Shown: piece by piece, positions 27,794-36,215 of the stretch | How positions within the stretch are numbered: the first letter of the stretch is position 1 | Layout: each line of letters starts with the position of its first letter | From: Bdellovibrionia bacterium | GTDB lineage: Bacteria; Bdellovibrionota; Bdellovibrionia; Bdellovibrionales; JAUICD01 | Length of the DNA stretch: 64,000 nt | Direction of reading: 5' to 3' | Assembly (NCBI GenBank): GCA_030427965.1 | Contig: JAUICD010000004.1 | Span: 1-64,000 of the forward strand | The notes under the pieces: model-generated | The model's database searches: none | Told to the model about the DNA's origin: nothing | The model's input: the letters and a program-made list of their open reading frames with translations, nothing else | Translations under genes and position numbers: made by a program

Positions 27794-28817
27794 TTTGCCG
27801 TTTTCTCGTATTTGTCAAAATTATAGATTTAACTCTTTTCCATTCCCTATTTAAAGTGTGTATTTCTTCTCTGCTAGGTGAGTCAATCCACTTTATTTTA
27901 GACAGATCTGGGAGTGAGCTGTAATTTGAAAAATTTAAAGGTAAACCAAAAGATGGAAAATATTTCGTCTCTTCTGCTATAAGATTTAGAACTTCTTTTG
28001 AAGTCAACACATCAAAAACACATTTCCCTTCTTTCTTTTTTGACATGAGAGCAATAAGATCAGAAGTGATATGAGATAATTTTGGATGAACAAGAAATTT
28101 TAAAGAATTGCTTGATTTGATATTATCAATTGCAGCTCCAGACCACACATACGCTATGCCAAATTTATCCGTTTGTGAAACTCGATCAATGTTGTTAGAG
28201 ATTAAAAGTTTTTGTTTTTTACTCAATTCAATAAGCTCACTAAGTTTTAAGTTGGCGCGAGAAAGAAGCATTTGAATCTCAATTGGATCATCGATAAGAA
28301 CTAGGGTTGTATCGGTTCCAAGTTTGAATATTTCAGATAATTTGGAAGATTGATTGAAATTGCTATTTTTACTGTTTACTAAAAAACCTGTGAAAGCATG
28401 CATAAAAAATCGAATATTTGAGGGGTAATTTTTTTTATTGTAGATTGCTCTAATGGGTAACAAGTACTGATCAACAATCTGAGAGCCTTTAACCGTAATA
28501 CTTGGAACTTTGTCCTTGATCATCGAATAAGTTGTATTTGCAAAAATGAGAAGATCATATTTTGAAGTATTCTTTTCAAACCTTCGAATCATTTCTGAAC
28601 TGGAGTAATATTCATCTATCGATATACCGACCCCACACTTCTTTTGAGCAAGATCTTTGATTTGCTTGGTATTGATGTATCCCCACCAACTCAAGATATT
28701 AATATTTGATGGACTTGTGTTTGCGGTAAAGGGGAGGCTTAGACTCATAAACAAGATGAGACCAAATTTTAGTAAAACCATAGTTGATTTACCACTTGTT
28801 CTTTTTGTAACGATCAT
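27777..28817 (-). CDS. PotD/PotF-like periplasmic substrate-binding protein
   Basis: Signal peptide (helix at about residues 13-32, ending SLPFTANTSP), then features of polyamine-type solute-binding proteins: INILSWWGYI, YYSSSEMIRRFEKNTSKYDL, YVWSGAAIDN, and KFLVHPKLSHITSDLIALM. No permease or ATPase is next to it; instead it overlaps a histidine kinase, so it probably senses rather than imports. The ligand, perhaps a polyamine or small cation, is inference. ATG 28817 gives a 12-residue extension before a second ATG (28781); neither has a clear ribosome site. Confidence 0.8.
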   Translation of the reverse strand: MIVTKRTSGKSTMVLLKFGLILFMSLSLPFTANTSPSNINILSWWGYINTKQIKDLAQKKCGVGISIDEYYSSSEMIRRFEKNTSKYDLLIFANTTYSMIKDKVPSITVKGSQIVDQYLLPIRAIYNKKNYPSNIRFFMHAFTGFLVNSKNSNFNQSSKLSEIFKLGTDTTLVLIDDPIEIQMLLSRANLKLSELIELSKKQKLLISNNIDRVSQTDKFGIAYVWSGAAIDNIKSSNSLKFLVHPKLSHITSDLIALMSKKKEGKCVFDVLTSKEVLNLIAEETKYFPSFGLPLNFSNYSSLPDLSKIKWIDSPSREEIHTLNREWKRVKSIILTNTRKRQNEQKK

Positions 28818-29036
28818 ACTTTTAATCCCATCTTTCTTTCAATCAGGCAGTTCTTGTTGCTAAATCCGTGTGACTAGGGTGTTGTTCAGTGATCCGCGTG
28901 TAAGCCACTTTTGTATTGCTCCTCAGGTGCTGAGAATTGCAATTGTGAAGCCACCCTAACTATTTGAAAGTACTAAGTATATTGCTAAGTTGATGTAGAA
29001 TTAATTGTGAATCTGCCAAATCTTGTCTTGCTAGGC

Positions 29037-29825
29037 TTAAAATGATTCCAATTCAGGAGTTTCTCCTAAAGAAAGTCCAATACGAATCCCTTCTCTTAGA
29101 GTATCAAAGGTCACAAGCCGTTCTCCATAGCCTCGGTAGTACTGCAAGAAAAGAGAGGGGGAGGCAAGGTTCCCAAATATACGGTACTGAATGCCAGCCT
29201 CAATACCTGTTCTGCCCCATTTTTGACCATATCGCCCACCTGGATATAGAGAAAGATAGAGGTCTTTTAGTGGCTCATGCTCAAAGAGCTTATGAAGCTG
29301 AACTCTTGCTTTAAGTGGGCTGACATATGCAGGATACTCGGCTGAGTTTCCCCCTAAATGAATCGCAGGCTTGAGCATAAAAGCAAACTGTACGGGTTTT
29401 CCAAAATAAAGAGTTAGAAAAACCTGTTCGACAGATCGAGAGGCGTTGCTGTCCTTGCCGTTTGAAAGATGGGAATAGCCAAACTCAACTTGACTGATAC
29501 CCCAGCCAATATCTTTGAATCTGTGAAACAATTCAGGGTTGTAGCTTACGTCACTAAATGGTGATGACTCTTCAATCAAAAGATCCCAATACATAGATTG
29601 TGTGTATCCAAATCGGATTGGAAACGTTTCAGATATAAGTGTTTCAAAAGAAATTTGTAGCTTGGTGTCTGGATTTCCTGAAATGGCGTAGATTTTTCGG
29701 TACTCTTGTATGGAGAAGGGGCTCATTTCATTTTGTGAAGAGGCTCTGTGCTTCTTTGCTACTGTAGCAGAATACGATTGCAGGCTAGTTAGAATAGTGA
29801 AAATCAAGATGACAGAGCGAAGCAT
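29037..29825 (-). CDS. pldA: Outer-membrane phospholipase A-like protein
   Basis: Signal peptide then a beta-barrel with OMPLA signatures: YTQSMYWDLLIEESSPFSDVSYNPELF, and FGYSHLSNGKDSNASRSVEQ carrying the catalytic-type His119 and Ser121. In E. coli PldA the next motif is SRSWNR, whose Asn completes the triad; here it is SRSVEQ, so Glu133 occupies the Asn position. OMPLA hydrolyses outer-membrane phospholipids. Whether this copy is active depends on Glu replacing Asn. It is convergent with nothing close and divergent from the GNAT gene. Confidence 0.82.
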   Translation of the reverse strand: MLRSVILIFTILTSLQSYSATVAKKHRASSQNEMSPFSIQEYRKIYAISGNPDTKLQISFETLISETFPIRFGYTQSMYWDLLIEESSPFSDVSYNPELFHRFKDIGWGISQVEFGYSHLSNGKDSNASRSVEQVFLTLYFGKPVQFAFMLKPAIHLGGNSAEYPAYVSPLKARVQLHKLFEHEPLKDLYLSLYPGGRYGQKWGRTGIEAGIQYRIFGNLASPSLFLQYYRGYGERLVTFDTLREGIRIGLSLGETPELESF

Positions 29826-29888
29826 ATATCAAGAGTCTATTTGTATGAGTCTATATTGTAAAACTGAAAAATTAATTTTTGCAATTTC

Positions 29889-30500
29889 ATGAGATATAGA
29901 TACTATTTCAAACATATGGAGATAGTTGTTCGAAGTGGCAATTCAATTGAAGAGTATCTGAGCGACCTTATAGCTTTGAGGATCAAGGTCTTTGGAGAGT
30001 TTCCCTACCTTTATGATGGTAGTATAGAATATGAAGAAAAATATCTTCAAAACTATCTAAAATGCCAAGAGAGCGTGGTGGTGTTTGTTCTAGATGGGTC
30101 TAAAGTCATTGGTGCAAGCACTGGAATCCCAATGATATATGCAGATCCAGAATTTCAAACAGCTTATCGTGATTGTGATTTAAGCAAAATTTTCTACTTT
30201 GGTGAATCAATTGTTAAGAAGGAGTATCGAGGAAAGGGTTTTGGCAAAATCTTTTTTAATGAACGCGAAAAACACGCCCAAAATGTGACTTCAGATTTAG
30301 AGAAGACTTGTTTTTGCGCAGTTGTTCGTTCTGAAGATCATCCGTTGAGACCTAAGGATTACAAAGATCTAATTGAGTACTGGGAGAAGCGTGGCTACTT
30401 TATTTCAAAGGGTAGAGTGTGTCAGTTTGAATGGAAAGATATTGACCAAGACTTCGATAGCTTTAAAAAACTTCAGTTCTATGAAAAAAGCTGGAAGTAG
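29889..30500 (+). CDS. GNAT-family N-acetyltransferase
   Basis: The acetyl-CoA pyrophosphate loop is visible as VKKEYRGKGFGKIFFNERE (about residues 108-126), with preceding strands VVVFVLDGSKVIGAST typical of GNAT beta2-beta4. About 200 residues, with a rather long C-terminal part (DHPLRPKDYKDLIEYWEKRGY). ATG 29889 and ATG 29916 are both possible; neither has a clear ribosome site, and the shorter form begins right at the first strand (MEIVVRSG). The substrate is unknown. Confidence 0.8.
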   Translation: MRYRYYFKHMEIVVRSGNSIEEYLSDLIALRIKVFGEFPYLYDGSIEYEEKYLQNYLKCQESVVVFVLDGSKVIGASTGIPMIYADPEFQTAYRDCDLSKIFYFGESIVKKEYRGKGFGKIFFNEREKHAQNVTSDLEKTCFCAVVRSEDHPLRPKDYKDLIEYWEKRGYFISKGRVCQFEWKDIDQDFDSFKKLQFYEKSWK

Positions 30501-30524
30501 TTCTTGTTAAAGCAAGAGATGACT

Positions 30525-30860
30525 TTATGCCTTAACGATCCAGCTATGGGCAAAATAGCCTGCAACTAGAAATAAAATTCCGATGAGATAGTTGGACCAA
30601 AAACTAAGGCCTGTGCGTGTTGCAAACAAAAAGGGTAGGAAAAAAAGAAGGCTCACGGGAATTGCAAAAAAAATGCTTTTTGCATAGGCAACGGACTGTT
30701 CGGGGTTTTTCCATTCGATTTGTGAAAACGCGAGTGCGATCAGCGTTGTTAAAGGAAGTGCTGTCAAAAAACCTGCTAACCCGGTCTTTTTGCCCGATAA
30801 CCAAGAAACAAATGCAATAATGAGAGCTGCTGAGAAGATCTTTAATATTGAAAAAATCAT
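30525..30860 (-). CDS. DUF3147-type small membrane protein
   Basis: 111 residues with four hydrophobic helices. The GKKTGLAGFLTALPLTTLIAL segment is typical of the DUF3147 family. No function is known. It lies 24 bases after the convergent GNAT gene's stop and just downstream (leftwards) of a terminator that isolates it from the SIMPL-like gene. Confidence 0.75.
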   Translation of the reverse strand: MIFSILKIFSAALIIAFVSWLSGKKTGLAGFLTALPLTTLIALAFSQIEWKNPEQSVAYAKSIFFAIPVSLLFFLPFLFATRTGLSFWSNYLIGILFLVAGYFAHSWIVKA

Positions 30861-30898
30861 CGTCTATAGAAAATCATGAGAAATATGCAATGTCATAC

Positions 30899-30934
30899 AA
30901 AAAAACTGCGCTAGCTAAAAGCTAACGCAGTTTT
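30899..30934 (-). terminator. Intrinsic terminator of the SIMPL-like gene
   Basis: Read on the minus strand, AAAACTGCG and CGCAGTTTT arms enclose a TTAGC/GCTA extension and run into seven T (plus-strand A 30899-30905). It lies 13 bases past the stop at 30947. Confidence 0.88.
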
Positions 30935-30946
30935 GAGTTTAAGATT

Positions 30947-32677
30947 TTAAGGAAGATTCGTTGATATAGCTCTATTGTCGTTTAAGATTTGGACAAGATC
31001 TTTTGTAGGGCGATAGAGTACGTTGTAGGTTTGATCAACACGAAGCTCTTCCATTGGAATGCTATCTTCACTTGTGAGAATCACACTGAAGTCAGGTGCT
31101 TCATCCAAAACCATAGCTTCTGGGCGTGCTGATGGAGAGGGAGCTCTTCCTCCTCGAGGAGTGCCTTCTTTAGCAACAGAATAGTAAGCCTCGCCTGCTT
31201 GAATTTCATCAAGAAGAATCGATGCCACTTGACCTGCTGGATCGGTAAGTTGTTTAAGTGCATTTTGGTAGGTTTGAACCTCAACAACATTAAAGAGTTT
31301 TGCGTCCTTCAGTTTTGGAGAGATTCGAGAAAGCTGAACCTCCACACCGTCAGAAAGTTTTTGATCTCTTTGCTTCTGTGTAAATGAATTTGCCAGAGCA
31401 CTAAGTTCTTTTAAGCCTTCAAAGTTTTTCGTTACAAGTCTTATTGACGTTACGACTTTAAAGGTTTGATCTTCTTTGGTCACTTTGGCTTGGACTTTAC
31501 CTGTGCACCTGCTCAAGTAAGATTTAGCAATGACTTGGTCTCGTGAGCTATTATTTGGAGCTGAAACAATTTCTTTTTCCCACGGAATCCACATTCTATC
31601 TTGTTCAGGTCGACCAATATTTTCTTCAGTTCTCTCATAAGGTGAGTTGGCTTCAAGGTCGACAACGGCTCTTGCCTTTGTATTAAATGCCTCAAAAACC
31701 CCTGCCATTTGTTGTACAGCTTTTGCCTCGGTTGCATGACAAACAGTTGAGAGATTTAAGCTTGCAATGTAATAATCTGTTTCAACAACAGCAGTTCCTG
31801 TGATGGGTTGAATGAGTTCACCGCGCATGTCTTTATTGTTTCCATCTTCAATCAAATCTGAAGGGATGTATTCAATCTGAAATGTGTAAGGAACACTCAC
31901 TTTAGATCGACCATCTTCAGTAAGAGTTGGTTGATATCTAATGTAGTCTGCCCGTGAAGCTGTATCAACTGAAGTGATATAGAGCTCCTCAAAACCACCA
32001 CTGACTTCTCTGTCTACAAGAAGACCTGTCTCTTTGGCTTCCTCACCAGTTAGTCGGTTTTGCTCTTTTAACTCTTCTCGAGTTTTTTCTGATTTGACTT
32101 CACTAACAACAATTCTTTCGTTCCCAACAGAGACGACTTCATTTTCTAAAGACTTATTGAGTTCAACTGCATAAAGTTGAAGGCGCTGTCTTAAAACGAT
32201 AAGTTTTGCTAGGTCTTTGTCGGTTTCAACTTGTGCCGTTGCTTGTGCTCTAAAAACCTTATCAGTCAAGTTGACTGGTCCGGCAGTCAAATCGACTCGT
32301 GCATTGTCGTTACAGATATCGACATAGTGAGGATTCAGGCGGTTGACGTCTTTTTCATCATAGCGAATGTCATATCGGTCATAAGAGGAAACAGAAGTTT
32401 CACTGGATTTTTCTAAAAGTGAAAAACTTGAAACTCTCTGGATTTCTTGATTCACGGAATCTCTTAAAGACTGTATACGTTTGTCAACGTCAGTTGGTGA
32501 TTCGACACAACTCAAGGCAAAGCGCACTTGAAGGGTGCCGAGATCTTTGGTGACAAGCTTTGAAGAGCTTACATTGTAGCTTGCTTCAACTAGTCCCCAT
32601 GGTTTCTCGTCGTTACTATTTGCTGAAAACGCAAACAGCGTTAGAATTAAAAATGATGTAAAAATAGATTTCTGCAT
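30947..32677 (-). CDS. Exported protein with two SIMPL-like domains
   Basis: Strong AAGGAGG ribosome site and a signal peptide (MQKSIFTSFLILTLFAFSANS). The mature part shows two similar halves: a strand-rich segment with a Cys (RFALSCVESP, LNLSTVCHAT), a helix, a second Cys (VDICND, LSRCTGK), a strand-helix like VETDKDLAKLIVLRQ / VTKNFEGLKELSALA and then a long helix. This resembles tandem SIMPL (DUF541) domains of the periplasm, each possibly with a disulfide. The C-terminal ~100 residues have a Gly/Pro/Arg-rich linker. The assignment is by pattern only. No molecular function is known. Confidence 0.6.
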   Translation of the reverse strand: MQKSIFTSFLILTLFAFSANSNDEKPWGLVEASYNVSSSKLVTKDLGTLQVRFALSCVESPTDVDKRIQSLRDSVNQEIQRVSSFSLLEKSSETSVSSYDRYDIRYDEKDVNRLNPHYVDICNDNARVDLTAGPVNLTDKVFRAQATAQVETDKDLAKLIVLRQRLQLYAVELNKSLENEVVSVGNERIVVSEVKSEKTREELKEQNRLTGEEAKETGLLVDREVSGGFEELYITSVDTASRADYIRYQPTLTEDGRSKVSVPYTFQIEYIPSDLIEDGNNKDMRGELIQPITGTAVVETDYYIASLNLSTVCHATEAKAVQQMAGVFEAFNTKARAVVDLEANSPYERTEENIGRPEQDRMWIPWEKEIVSAPNNSSRDQVIAKSYLSRCTGKVQAKVTKEDQTFKVVTSIRLVTKNFEGLKELSALANSFTQKQRDQKLSDGVEVQLSRISPKLKDAKLFNVVEVQTYQNALKQLTDPAGQVASILLDEIQAGEAYYSVAKEGTPRGGRAPSPSARPEAMVLDEAPDFSVILTSEDSIPMEELRVDQTYNVLYRPTKDLVQILNDNRAISTNLP

Positions 32678-32866
32678 GTGACTTCCTCCTTAAAAAGAAA
32701 AAATTGAATTGTGAATGAGAAAGGAGATACCACAGATTGTAGAGGATCTTTGGAAGAGGTTGTTAGTTGAAAAAATGAAACTATAAAGTCACAAAATGGC
32801 TCCAATTTAATGCCACTATTACACGTAGAAAAAATGCTTTCTATCATCTAAAGGCTCGTTTTTATC

Positions 32867-33604
32867 TTAAAATAAAGAACTGAGTATAGAGTTCACTTGT
32901 TCTGGACTCATACCGTCATTGAGTTCACCAGCTCTTTTAATTTTGTCGTGAATAGTTTGAGTGTCGCTATTTTGAAAGGCCTTATTTAAATCTGTGACCT
33001 TAAATCCAAGTAACTCGTTTGAAATATTATCTACTTGCTCAGGAGTTATAGAGTCTGTTTGATTTACAAAATACATGGCTTCCGCCCATTTGTGGCTTCT
33101 TTCTGCACTCATTGAAAGTTGCAACTGTAGTTTTTTAGATAAATTGTCGATTGTAAGCTTTTCGTGAAGAGCATTTATTAAAGTGAGATCTTTTGTTGTT
33201 TCTTGAGCCTTTGCAAATCGAATTTTAACCCACTCTCTTGTAAGGTGATCAAACTTCCACTTCCAGTAGGAGTCTCCATTTCGCTCGAGGTCGTAGTAGA
33301 AGCGACTCCTGTTTTTATTGAGATATTCATCAATGGATTCACCAGGGTTGTACTCGTAAAGCCAGTAGGCTTCATACTCCTCTGTGAAATTATTAAAGAC
33401 GACAATGTAGGAATGTTTTTCAGTTTCAACCTTAACGAGTTCTAAATCAAACTCATGTCCTAGGTAGCGATTGACAGAATCAACAAAGTCATGTGCCAAC
33501 TCTTCATGCGTGAAGTGAATTCCACCAACGCTTGTGTTGCCTTCTTTTCCTCCATTGCACCCTGATACCAATAATAGCAAAAGTGTTGTCCAGACGACCT
33601 TCAT
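32867..33604 (-). CDS. Paralogous lipoprotein A
   Basis: Lipobox LVSGC (Cys16) after a short signal; GAGGGGG ribosome site. The mature protein shares most of its length with the neighbour at 33757-34512: NTSVGGxHFTHxELAxDFVDSVN at the start, YNPGESIDEY in the middle, and AGxLNDGMSPEQVN at the end. EF-hand calcium residues are not evident. This is a recent tandem duplication; the upstream leaders are also alike. No family is recognised. Confidence 0.72.
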   Translation of the reverse strand: MKVVWTTLLLLLVSGCNGGKEGNTSVGGIHFTHEELAHDFVDSVNRYLGHEFDLELVKVETEKHSYIVVFNNFTEEYEAYWLYEYNPGESIDEYLNKNRSRFYYDLERNGDSYWKWKFDHLTREWVKIRFAKAQETTKDLTLINALHEKLTIDNLSKKLQLQLSMSAERSHKWAEAMYFVNQTDSITPEQVDNISNELLGFKVTDLNKAFQNSDTQTIHDKIKRAGELNDGMSPEQVNSILSSLF

Positions 33605-33702
33605 GAATTCCCCCTCGATTTCGATTGTTCATTCTTGGCGTGATTTAATTAAAGTCGCAATCAATAACGCACGATCAGTCTTGCTGCCCAGCGCAATCAA
33701 GG

Positions 33703-33728
33703 CTTGCGTCAAATGAGGCTGACGCAAG
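33703..33728. repeat. Inverted repeat between the two lipoprotein genes
   Basis: CTTGCGTC (33703-33710) and GACGCAAG (33721-33728) form a perfect eight-base stem over a ten-base loop. On the transcribed minus strand no T-tract follows, so it may be a regulatory or RNA-stabilising stem rather than a terminator. It lies just past the stop of lipoprotein B. Confidence 0.4.
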
Positions 33729-33756
33729 TTGGTAATTAATAAAGATAAATGGTCTC

Positions 33757-34512
33757 TTATTTCTGACCTTCAAAGAGTGAGTTTAAGATTGTATTTACCT
33801 GCTCAGGACTCATTCCATCATTGAGGATACCAGCTTGTGCAATTTTATCCTCAATAGAGTCAACATTTCCATTTTGAATATCTTGGCTCAAATCAGAAAC
33901 TCTAAAGCCAAGAAGTTCACTTGATATATTATCAACTTGTTCTGGAGTTACCGACTGGGATTGATCCACAAAGTACATGGCTTCAGCCCATTTACGACTT
34001 CTTTCTGTGCTTAGTGAGAGTTGGAGTTGCAGTTTTTCAGATAACTTGTCGACTACAAGCTTTTCCTGAAGTGCATTCATAAGAACTAGGTCTTTTGAAG
34101 TTGCAGCAGTTTCTTGGAACTCAATTTCTACCCAATCTTCAATAAACGGATCATAATCCCAACCCACGTAAGTGTTTCCCCATTTTTCCAGGCCAAAATA
34201 AAATCGATTCCACTTGTCGTTTATGTATTCGTCAATGGACTCACCAGGGTTGTAATCACCAAGCCAATAGGCTTCGTATCTGCGTGAGTCGTGGTTGTAG
34301 ACGACAATGTAGTCATTTCGTTTTGTGTGTGCTTTCTTTAACTCTAGGTCGAAGTCATGTCCTAGGTATCGGTTGACTGAGTCTACGAAATCTTGCGCTA
34401 ACTCATCATGTGTGAAGTGAACTCCTCCAACACTTGTGTTTCCATTGTTCTGTGACTCACAGCCAGTGCCAACAATAGCAAAGAGTGTGAGGATTAAGAC
34501 TAAATTCTTCAT
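33757..34512 (-). CDS. Paralogous lipoprotein B
   Basis: Lipobox VGTGC (Cys18), GGGGG ribosome site. Highly similar to lipoprotein A along its whole length; differences concentrate in the middle (Trp/Tyr-rich YVGWDYDPF versus WKWKFDHLT) and before the conserved C-terminal DGMSPEQVN segment. Both genes face left with 152 bases between them. Duplication with divergence of the central part suggests a ligand- or partner-binding surface under change (inference). Confidence 0.72.
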   Translation of the reverse strand: MKNLVLILTLFAIVGTGCESQNNGNTSVGGVHFTHDELAQDFVDSVNRYLGHDFDLELKKAHTKRNDYIVVYNHDSRRYEAYWLGDYNPGESIDEYINDKWNRFYFGLEKWGNTYVGWDYDPFIEDWVEIEFQETAATSKDLVLMNALQEKLVVDKLSEKLQLQLSLSTERSRKWAEAMYFVDQSQSVTPEQVDNISSELLGFRVSDLSQDIQNGNVDSIEDKIAQAGILNDGMSPEQVNTILNSLFEGQK

Positions 34513-34581
34513 GAGATCCCCCTTGTTAACATCCCGGGTTTTCTTCGCTTATTTGGTTAACTGCCGCAATAGAAAACGATT

Positions 34582-34609
34582 AAAAAGGCCATAGCGCTAA
34601 GTGCCATGG
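34582..34609 (-). terminator. Weak terminator-like hairpin after YihY gene
   Basis: On the minus strand a CCATGGC / GCTATGG stem with one mismatch is followed by five T. It lies a few bases after the stop at 34612. Confidence 0.35.
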
Positions 34610-34611
34610 TG

Positions 34612-35394
34612 TCAAGGTGACTTAAAAGAAAAAGTCTTTCTTGATGAAAGAAATCGACTTATTTCTACACCGTATAGAACAAGCATCCATTCTAGATAAA
34701 TCAAAACCATAAAAAGTGGAAGATAGGCAAGTGAGCCATAGATTTTATTGTACCCCATAAGGGTTGCAGAGGACCAATTGAAGCCGACCCTCATTATGAC
34801 AAGTGCGACAGAAGTGGTGAGTGCGGCATAGATGGCGGCTTTGGTGTCCACTTTGGATCGTGGTATGATCTTGTATATGGCAATAAGAATAAAAGGGATG
34901 GAGGCCATAACGAAGTATTCGATAACAAAAACTTCCTTTGAAATATATGAAACCAAACCACAGAGAATCGAATAAAGTGGAATACCAAAAATAACAGCAA
35001 AAACTGTAATAATATGTCTTCTTTTCTCATTTTTCTTGGGAGTTTCCCAAATTGCATTGAAAGAAGTGTGCACTGACCACATGAGGCGATACGAAGTAAG
35101 AATGAGAAAAAGATATCCAAATAGACCAACAGCTTCAAAGTTGACCTCTTTAATGAGCTGGTTAATATATTGTAGAATTTTATCACTGGCTCCAATAGAT
35201 CTTGCGAAATTTTCAATGATAGAAATAAAAAGATCTTCTGCAATAAGTCCAAAGTTTGCCAAAAAAGTAGAGGTAATGAGGCCAACGGCAACAAAGGGAA
35301 TAATTGAAATGAGGGTCATAAAGGAAAGGTGTCCAGCATGAAGTGCGATTTCAGGATTTTTAAAAAAAGACAAAAAGCCAATCATTCTTTTCAT
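34612..35394 (-). CDS. YihY/BrkB-family membrane protein
   Basis: About six helices with hallmarks of the family formerly called ribonuclease BN: ALHAGHLSFMTLISIIPF near the N-terminus, SYRLMWSVHTSFNAIWE, and YNKIYGSLAYLPLFMVLIYLEWMLVLYGVE near the C-terminus. I start at ATG 35394 (GGAG seven bases upstream); the longer GTG start at 35403 is less likely. The function of the family is not settled. The earlier RNase name is not supported. Confidence 0.88.
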   Translation of the reverse strand: MKRMIGFLSFFKNPEIALHAGHLSFMTLISIIPFVAVGLITSTFLANFGLIAEDLFISIIENFARSIGASDKILQYINQLIKEVNFEAVGLFGYLFLILTSYRLMWSVHTSFNAIWETPKKNEKRRHIITVFAVIFGIPLYSILCGLVSYISKEVFVIEYFVMASIPFILIAIYKIIPRSKVDTKAAIYAALTTSVALVIMRVGFNWSSATLMGYNKIYGSLAYLPLFMVLIYLEWMLVLYGVEISRFLSSRKTFSFKSP

Positions 35395-35507
35395 AAACAC
35401 CACTCCATGAATTAAGGGTAGATGGACAGATGCTACACGTCAACATGAGCAAAACACTCCACATAATTTTCTGATCTGATAATCTCTTTACTTTGGGAGT
35501 TTACAAT

Positions 35508-36215
35508 ATGCCTTCAAATCACATACAGAATTCTCGACGAACTGAACCACGTATATCGATCCAAGATCTTCATGAAGTAAGCTTTCATGTGTCTACTGGG
35601 GAAGAGATTTTACATATTCCAATTGCAAATATCTCGGTGAAGGGTTTGGGGTTTATCAATCGTTACGAGCTTGCCTTTCCTAAAGGCACGATTTTAAAAG
35701 GTGTATTGGCTATTTCAGGCAATGAGATTGAGATTCAGATAGAAGTTGTCTTTAGTAGTGACTCAAATATTGGGTGTATTGTGTCCAATGTTTCTGAAAA
35801 ATACAAAAAAACTGTTCAAGAGTATTTCAAGACAGAGCTTTCAGCCTTGTCGATGTCACCTGTTGAGGGGGAGTACCAGTGTGAAGAGGGCGAGGACATG
35901 AGTTACTATGAGGGAAGCAACAATTGTTATGCCCTTATAATCAAAAACGGCGAGAGTTTACGGCGATTTAAGATTTCCTATTTTGGAAATGTTTTTGAAG
36001 GGGGTGATAAAAAAATGTTCTCTGCCTGCCAAATTGTTCAAGATACTGAGTTTGATAACTTCAGTAAGGGTGGAAAAGTGGAAATTTCTAAGCCCATTTC
36101 AAATGTTGATCCAGACTTTAAAAAAGATGTTTTAAAGTATATTTTAGCTCTTGAATTTATTGAAAACTCAGACCGAGAAAAAATTATCGATCTTGTTGAA
36201 AAGAAATTTGTCTAG
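35508..36215 (+). CDS. PilZ-domain protein
   Basis: N-terminal PilZ domain with both c-di-GMP signatures: RRTEPR (RxxxR) and NISVKGLGF (D/NxSxxG). The C-terminal half has no recognised domain. ATG 35508 has GGGAG eight bases upstream, better than the TTG at 35493. It probably reads c-di-GMP to control motility or surface behaviour (known for the family). Its stop shares one base with the GTG start of the photolyase, so the two are cotranslated. Confidence 0.82.
   Translation: MPSNHIQNSRRTEPRISIQDLHEVSFHVSTGEEILHIPIANISVKGLGFINRYELAFPKGTILKGVLAISGNEIEIQIEVVFSSDSNIGCIVSNVSEKYKKTVQEYFKTELSALSMSPVEGEYQCEEGEDMSYYEGSNNCYALIIKNGESLRRFKISYFGNVFEGGDKKMFSACQIVQDTEFDNFSKGGKVEISKPISNVDPDFKKDVLKYILALEFIENSDREKIIDLVEKKFV

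Noticed and set aside
30511..30535. Hairpin-like bases between GNAT and DUF3147 genes
   Set aside because: Stem too short and no T-tract, so no terminator was called.
34794..35294. 166-codon leftward hydrophobic frame
   Set aside because: Shifted frame of the YihY-family gene; hydrophobicity comes from the T-rich membrane codons.
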